Assembly (NCBI GenBank): GCA_910586715.1
Contig: CAJUJG010000045.1
Coordinates: forward strand, 14,912 to 29,379
DNA length: 14,468 nt
DNA from: an uncultured Lachnospiraceae bacterium
GTDB lineage: Bacteria; Bacillota; Clostridia; Lachnospirales; Lachnospiraceae
Direction: 5' to 3'
The notes beneath the pieces are model-generated. The model was not told where the DNA came from. It searched no databases and saw nothing but the letters and a program-made list of their open reading frames with translations. Position 1 is the stretch's first letter. Each line of letters begins with the position of its first letter. A program made the translations under genes and the position numbers. This document shows positions 13,085-14,468 of the stretch, piece after piece.

Positions 13085-13774
13085 ATGGGACTGATTAAAA
13101 ATATCAAAAATGAAATCAAGGTCATTCGGGAGCGTGATCCGGCAATTCACTCCAATATGGAGGTTTTTCTCTATCCGAGTTTTAAGGTTATGCTCCATTA
13201 CAGGGTAGCGCACAGGCTTTACAAGAACGGACACTTTTTCCTTGCAAGGTGGATTTCGCAGCGCGCCGTCAGAAAGACGGGGATTGAAATTCACCCGGGA
13301 GCCACGATTGGGGAAAACTTTTTTATCGACCATGGAAACGGCGTAATTATCGGAGAGACGGCCGTTGTGGGAAACAATGTCACGCTCTATCAGGGCGTGA
13401 CGCTTGGCGGTACGGGAAAGGAACACGGCAAGCGCCACCCGACAATCGGTGACAATGTGATGATCAGTGCCGGTGCAAAGGTGCTCGGTTCTTTTCAGGT
13501 GGGCGAAAATTCCAAAATCGGCGCGGGAAGCGTAGTGATTGAGGAGGTGCCGCCAAACTGTACGGTGGTCGGCGTGCCAGGCAGAGTGGTTCGGCACAAC
13601 AATCAGAAGTTAGTCCGCGAAGACTTAAATCAGGTTGATCTTCCTGATCCCGTAAATGAGGACATCCGGACGCTGCAATACGAAAATTCGCAGCTGGCAA
13701 ACCGGATTATCGAGCTTGAAAAAGAGATGAAACAATTGCGTAAAACAATGGAAAATACAAATGGAAATACATAA
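13085..13774 (+). CDS. cysE: Serine O-acetyltransferase, short form with C-terminal coiled coil
   Basis: A 229-aa enzyme making O-acetylserine from serine and acetyl-CoA, the first committed step of cysteine synthesis. D18 (RERDPA) and H83 (FIDHGNG) match catalytic positions. The left-handed beta helix of hexapeptide repeats runs from about residue 66 to 168 (IEIHPGATIGENFFI, VVGNNVTLYQGVTLGGTG, HPTIGDNVMISAGAKVLG, SKIGAGSVVIEEVP). H118 sits in the GKEHGKRHP loop. It lacks the long N-terminal helical domain of the E. coli enzyme, as is usual in Firmicutes. Residues about 193-222 (IRTLQYENSQLANRIIELEK and on) read as a heptad coiled coil in place of the short CysK-binding tail. Start chosen by AGAAGGA at 13071-13077, 7 nt before the ATG. 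An upstream frame opening at 13052 overlaps deoD. cysS follows. Confidence 0.95.
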   Translation: MGLIKNIKNEIKVIRERDPAIHSNMEVFLYPSFKVMLHYRVAHRLYKNGHFFLARWISQRAVRKTGIEIHPGATIGENFFIDHGNGVIIGETAVVGNNVTLYQGVTLGGTGKEHGKRHPTIGDNVMISAGAKVLGSFQVGENSKIGAGSVVIEEVPPNCTVVGVPGRVVRHNNQKLVREDLNQVDLPDPVNEDIRTLQYENSQLANRIIELEKEMKQLRKTMENTNGNT

Positions 13775-13777
13775 ATA

Positions 13778-13795
13778 AAACGAACAAGTTCGTTT
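13778..13795. repeat. Short perfect hairpin after cysE, first of a pair before cysS
   Basis: AAACGAA (13778-13784) pairs with TTCGTTT (13789-13795) around a CAAG loop. There is no U tract beyond TTT, so termination is uncertain. Confidence 0.55.
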
Positions 13796-13798
13796 GGG

Positions 13799-13822
13799 AA
13801 ATTCGTGCCCTGGCACAAATTT
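13799..13822. repeat. Second hairpin before cysS, related to the one before ispF
   Basis: AAATTCGTGCC (13799-13809) pairs with GGCACAAATTT (13812-13822) with one C-A mismatch. It matches the ispF-upstream element (11626-11649) at 18 of 24 positions; the differences lie mostly in the loop. Confidence 0.6.
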
Positions 13823-13832
13823 GCGGACTTTG

Positions 13833-13839
13833 AAAGGAG
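13833..13839 (+). promoter_or_regulatory. Ribosome binding site of cysS with long spacing
   Basis: AAAGGAG is followed by 13 nt before the ATG at 13853, longer than for the other genes here. No nearer start codon is available in frame. Confidence 0.6.
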
Positions 13840-13852
13840 TAAAGCGACAAAA

Positions 13853-14468
13853 ATGGAAAACAGATTATTCTTTTACAATACACTTACCAAAAAGGTAGAG
13901 CAGTTTATTCCGAATGAGGACGGGAAGGTAACATTGTATACTTGCGGACCGACCGTCTATCACTTTGCACACATCGGAAACCTGAGAAGTTATATTATGG
14001 AGGATTTGCTGGAAAAGACGCTGCGCTATATCGGTTATGACGTGAAACGCGTTATGAATATTACCGATGTGGGGCATTTGTCAAGCGATGCGGATACAGG
14101 CGAGGATAAGATGCTAAAGGGCGCAAAGCGTGAGCATAAGTCCGTCATGGAAATCGCCAGATTTTATACGGATGCGTTTTTTAGCGACTGCAAAAAGCTC
14201 AATATTAAGACGCCTGATGTGGTGGAGCCTGCGACCAACTGTATTGCGGAGTTTATCCATATGATTACGGTGCTGCTTGAAAAAGGATATGCGTATGAAA
14301 GCGGCGGAAACATTTATTTTGACACATCAAAGTTAAGCGATTATTATGTATTTTCGAGTCAGAGCGAGAAAGAGCTTTTGGTCGGCGTGCGCGATGATGT
14401 GGAAGAGGACGCCAACAAGAAAAATAAGAGCGATTTTGTGCTCTGGTTCACAAAGTCAAAGTTTGACG
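13853..14468 (+). CDS. cysS: Cysteinyl-tRNA synthetase, N-terminal part (3' truncated by window)
   Basis: The frame is open from ATG 13853 to the window end, 205 residues of a protein usually about 460. It loads cysteine onto tRNA-Cys in the cytosol. Class I features are clear: zinc ligand C31 in TCGPTVYHFAHIGNLRSY with the HIGN form of the HIGH motif at 40-43, NITDVGHLSSDADTGEDKM, and SDFVLWFTKSKFD at the edge, just before the expected zinc-binding WHIECS segment. The KMSKS loop and anticodon-binding part lie outside. Position directly after cysE is a common Firmicute arrangement linking cysteine supply and use. I found no T-box leader in the 78-nt gap, only two hairpins. Confidence 0.97.
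   Translation, partial: MENRLFFYNTLTKKVEQFIPNEDGKVTLYTCGPTVYHFAHIGNLRSYIMEDLLEKTLRYIGYDVKRVMNITDVGHLSSDADTGEDKMLKGAKREHKSVMEIARFYTDAFFSDCKKLNIKTPDVVEPATNCIAEFIHMITVLLEKGYAYESGGNIYFDTSKLSDYYVFSSQSEKELLVGVRDDVEEDANKKNKSDFVLWFTKSKFD

Noticed and set aside
13775..13852. T-box leader before cysS
   Set aside because: The gap is only 78 nt and has neither the conserved T-box sequence nor a specifier stem; two small hairpins account for it.

Overview
The window looks like the chromosome of a low-to-moderate-GC Firmicute, most likely a Lachnospiraceae-type clostridium. This is inferred from a PolC-type replicative polymerase, a methionine aminopeptidase with an N-terminal SEC-C zinc motif, a NusG-II/Gx-transporter pair, a small free-standing HMA protein beside a CadA ATPase, and strong AGGAGG-like ribosome binding sites. 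All fourteen genes are on the + strand and tightly packed. No gap exceeds about 160 bases. I see no rRNA, tRNA, insertion sequence, phage gene or CRISPR array.

Layout. (1) 1-2932: the 3' end of polC, then map (SEC-C type), then two small membrane genes (NusG domain II protein and Gx/heptaprenyl-diphosphate-synthase-component-I-like protein), probably one transcription unit. (2) 2972-4853: a consensus-like promoter, a two-TM methyl-accepting chemotaxis protein, and a hairpin terminator. (3) 4830-7536: a heavy-metal resistance unit. It has an ArsR/SmtB/CadC-type repressor whose promoter and 22-bp operator palindrome can be read directly, a 72-aa free HMA metal-binding protein, an intercistronic hairpin, and a Zn/Cd/Pb-exporting P-type ATPase without an N-terminal HMA domain. 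(4) 7585-10017: a large XPD/DinG-like iron-sulfur helicase with a fused N-terminal RecB/Cas4-like nuclease domain. (5) 10093-14468: housekeeping metabolism, namely a phosphohexomutase with a non-standard phosphate loop, IspF (isoprenoid pathway) with an extra cysteine-rich tail, DeoD purine nucleoside phosphorylase, CysE serine acetyltransferase and the 5' part of CysS.

How parts work together. In the metal unit the repressor should sit on the palindrome at the transcription start until Cd/Zn/Pb binds. This would release expression of itself, the HMA protein (chaperone or detached N-domain) and the pump. A perfect 10-bp hairpin between hma and cadA may lower cadA relative to the upstream genes. 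cysE and cysS couple cysteine synthesis to its loading on tRNA.

Most interesting points: the nuclease-helicase fusion; the detached metal-binding domain with its own intercistronic regulatory structure; a terminator that doubles as the next gene's -35 region; the CxxCxxC tail on IspF; and a similar double-hairpin element placed just upstream of the ribosome binding sites of both ispF and cysS. None is proven novel from sequence alone.
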